From: JADJLQ01 sp040007895
GTDB lineage: Bacteria; Bacteroidota; Bacteroidia; Chitinophagales; Saprospiraceae
Assembly: GCA_040007895.1 (NCBI GenBank)
Contig: JBDTUE010000022.1
Location: 1 to 33,126, forward strand
DNA: 33,126 nucleotides
Direction of reading: 5' to 3'
The notes below the pieces were generated by a model, which was not told where the DNA came from, made no database searches, and saw only the letters and a program-made list of their open reading frames with translations. Positions 32,410 through 33,126 of this stretch are shown in pieces. Each line of letters begins with the position of its first letter. Positions within the stretch are counted from its first letter, which is position 1. Position numbers and translations under genes: made by a program.

Positions 32410-33126
32410 TTATTGCTTTACGATTTTGAAGTATGCTACCTGTGCACCGCGTTGAGATAATTGAATAAAATGAGTTCCAGTATTATAACCTGATAGATCG
32501 ACATTAAATCGATTGATTCCGGTAGTAACATTTATTTTTTCTCTGTGCTCCAAACGGCCTGCCACATCTATAATATTCATATCCAGGTTAGTGGCTTTGA
32601 TAGCATTAATTTCTATTATGGCATTTTGATACGTTGGAACAGGATATACGATCATAGAGAATGATTTGGCAAATGCATCTGCTACATGGGTAGTTAAAGC
32701 CCTGACCAGAGTCACTGAAGAAGTAGTACCTATAGTATTTAAGCTACCATCGGAAGTTATAACTCTTTCATAAAGTGTAAGTGATCCTCCCACTGGTACG
32801 AATAAACTTGATAATAAGGTATCGAGAGCTCCGAAAGTAGTTTTGAATGTAGTTAAAGGACCAAGAACACTAGTAGTCAGAATAGCGAAATTTGGAACGA
32901 TAGAGCCTTGTATTTTATAGATGACCGGGTTTCCATCAGGATCGGTAGCTGCACTCCAGGTCACATTTGCGGTAGAATCTTTTAAACGGCCATCAACTTT
33001 TACTGTATCCGTTACTTTAGGACTTGTAATCGTTGCTGCATTAGGGAAATTATTTATTTCTGGCAATAGTTGTCCTCTGACCTCTCCGGCAGGTGCATTG
33101 AGAGTATGAATATTCGCATATAATCC
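32410..33126 (-). CDS. CHRD-domain T9SS-secreted protein, C-terminal part
   Basis: The reading frame is open to the window edge, giving 238 residues without a start; a TTG at 33066 is not a likely start because the frame continues upstream. The first visible residues (YANIHTLNAPAGEVRGQL) are the end of a CHRD domain. A fibronectin-III-like region follows (VTWSAATDPDGNPVIYKIQ). The last roughly 85 residues form a type A T9SS sorting domain (IVYPVPTYQNAIIEI, then LSGYNTGTHFIQLSQRG and a basic end). The protein is expected to be exported and attached to the cell surface or released. The terminator at 32356-32389 follows it. Confidence 0.82.
   Translation of the reverse strand, partial: GLYANIHTLNAPAGEVRGQLLPEINNFPNAATITSPKVTDTVKVDGRLKDSTANVTWSAATDPDGNPVIYKIQGSIVPNFAILTTSVLGPLTTFKTTFGALDTLLSSLFVPVGGSLTLYERVITSDGSLNTIGTTSSVTLVRALTTHVADAFAKSFSMIVYPVPTYQNAIIEINAIKATNLDMNIIDVAGRLEHREKINVTTGINRFNVDLSGYNTGTHFIQLSQRGAQVAYFKIVKQ

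Overview
The window is a compact, AT-rich chromosomal segment of a Bacteroidota bacterium. The evidence is two proteins with C-terminal type IX secretion (T9SS) sorting domains, typical Bacteroidota families (DUF4252, DUF4199, BatA/vWA, MG2/plug-like surface protein), promoters of the TAnnTTTG type, and almost no Shine-Dalgarno sequences. A Saprospiria- or Chitinophagia-like origin is a guess only. I see no rRNA, tRNA, CRISPR array, insertion sequence or prophage, and there is no gene-free stretch over 300 bases.

Layout. 1-2723 (+): the end of a trp operon (3' end of trpC, then trpF, trpB, trpA, all overlapping). 2781-3299 (+): a GNAT acetyltransferase. 3303-5741 (-): a large exported MG2/plug-like protein. 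5930-7622 (+): folD-prmA. 7619-9704 (-): an ECF sigma factor, a membrane anti-sigma-like protein and two tandem DUF4252 proteins. 9978-11582 (+): a long LptF/LptG-type permease. 11597-14173 (-): a BNR-repeat lipoprotein that also carries a T9SS tail. 14430-17801 (+): a Dna2-like nuclease-helicase. 17803-19606 (-): DUF697-SHOCT protein, queE and a RidA-like protein.

19674-28563 (-) is an envelope/glycan block. Four adjacent genes (hddA, gmhA, hddC, gmhB) encode a full set for GDP-D-glycero-alpha-D-manno-heptose. Upstream of them are a GT4 and a GT2 glycosyltransferase, a DUF4199 membrane protein, a dihydroorotase-like protein that has lost most metal ligands, and a BatA/vWA membrane protein. 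28659-28946 (-) is a small lipoprotein. 29068-31034 (+) holds a CbpA-type DnaJ protein and a Xre/RES toxin-antitoxin pair. 31040-33126 (-) holds a Tat-exported class V aminotransferase and the 3' end of a CHRD-domain T9SS protein cut by the window edge.

Notable points: several genes have a TAnnTTTG-like box ending only 4-7 bases before the ATG, which predicts leaderless mRNAs; all five convergent gene pairs meet within 14 bases or overlap; and several enzymes (dihydroorotase-like, RidA-like, GmhB, Dna2-like) lack family-typical residues. I found no clear-cut unprecedented system. The best candidates for a second look are the pseudo-dihydroorotase/BatA/DUF4199/glycosyltransferase block, the ECF/DUF4252 cluster, and the Dna2-like gene with a palindrome on its promoter.
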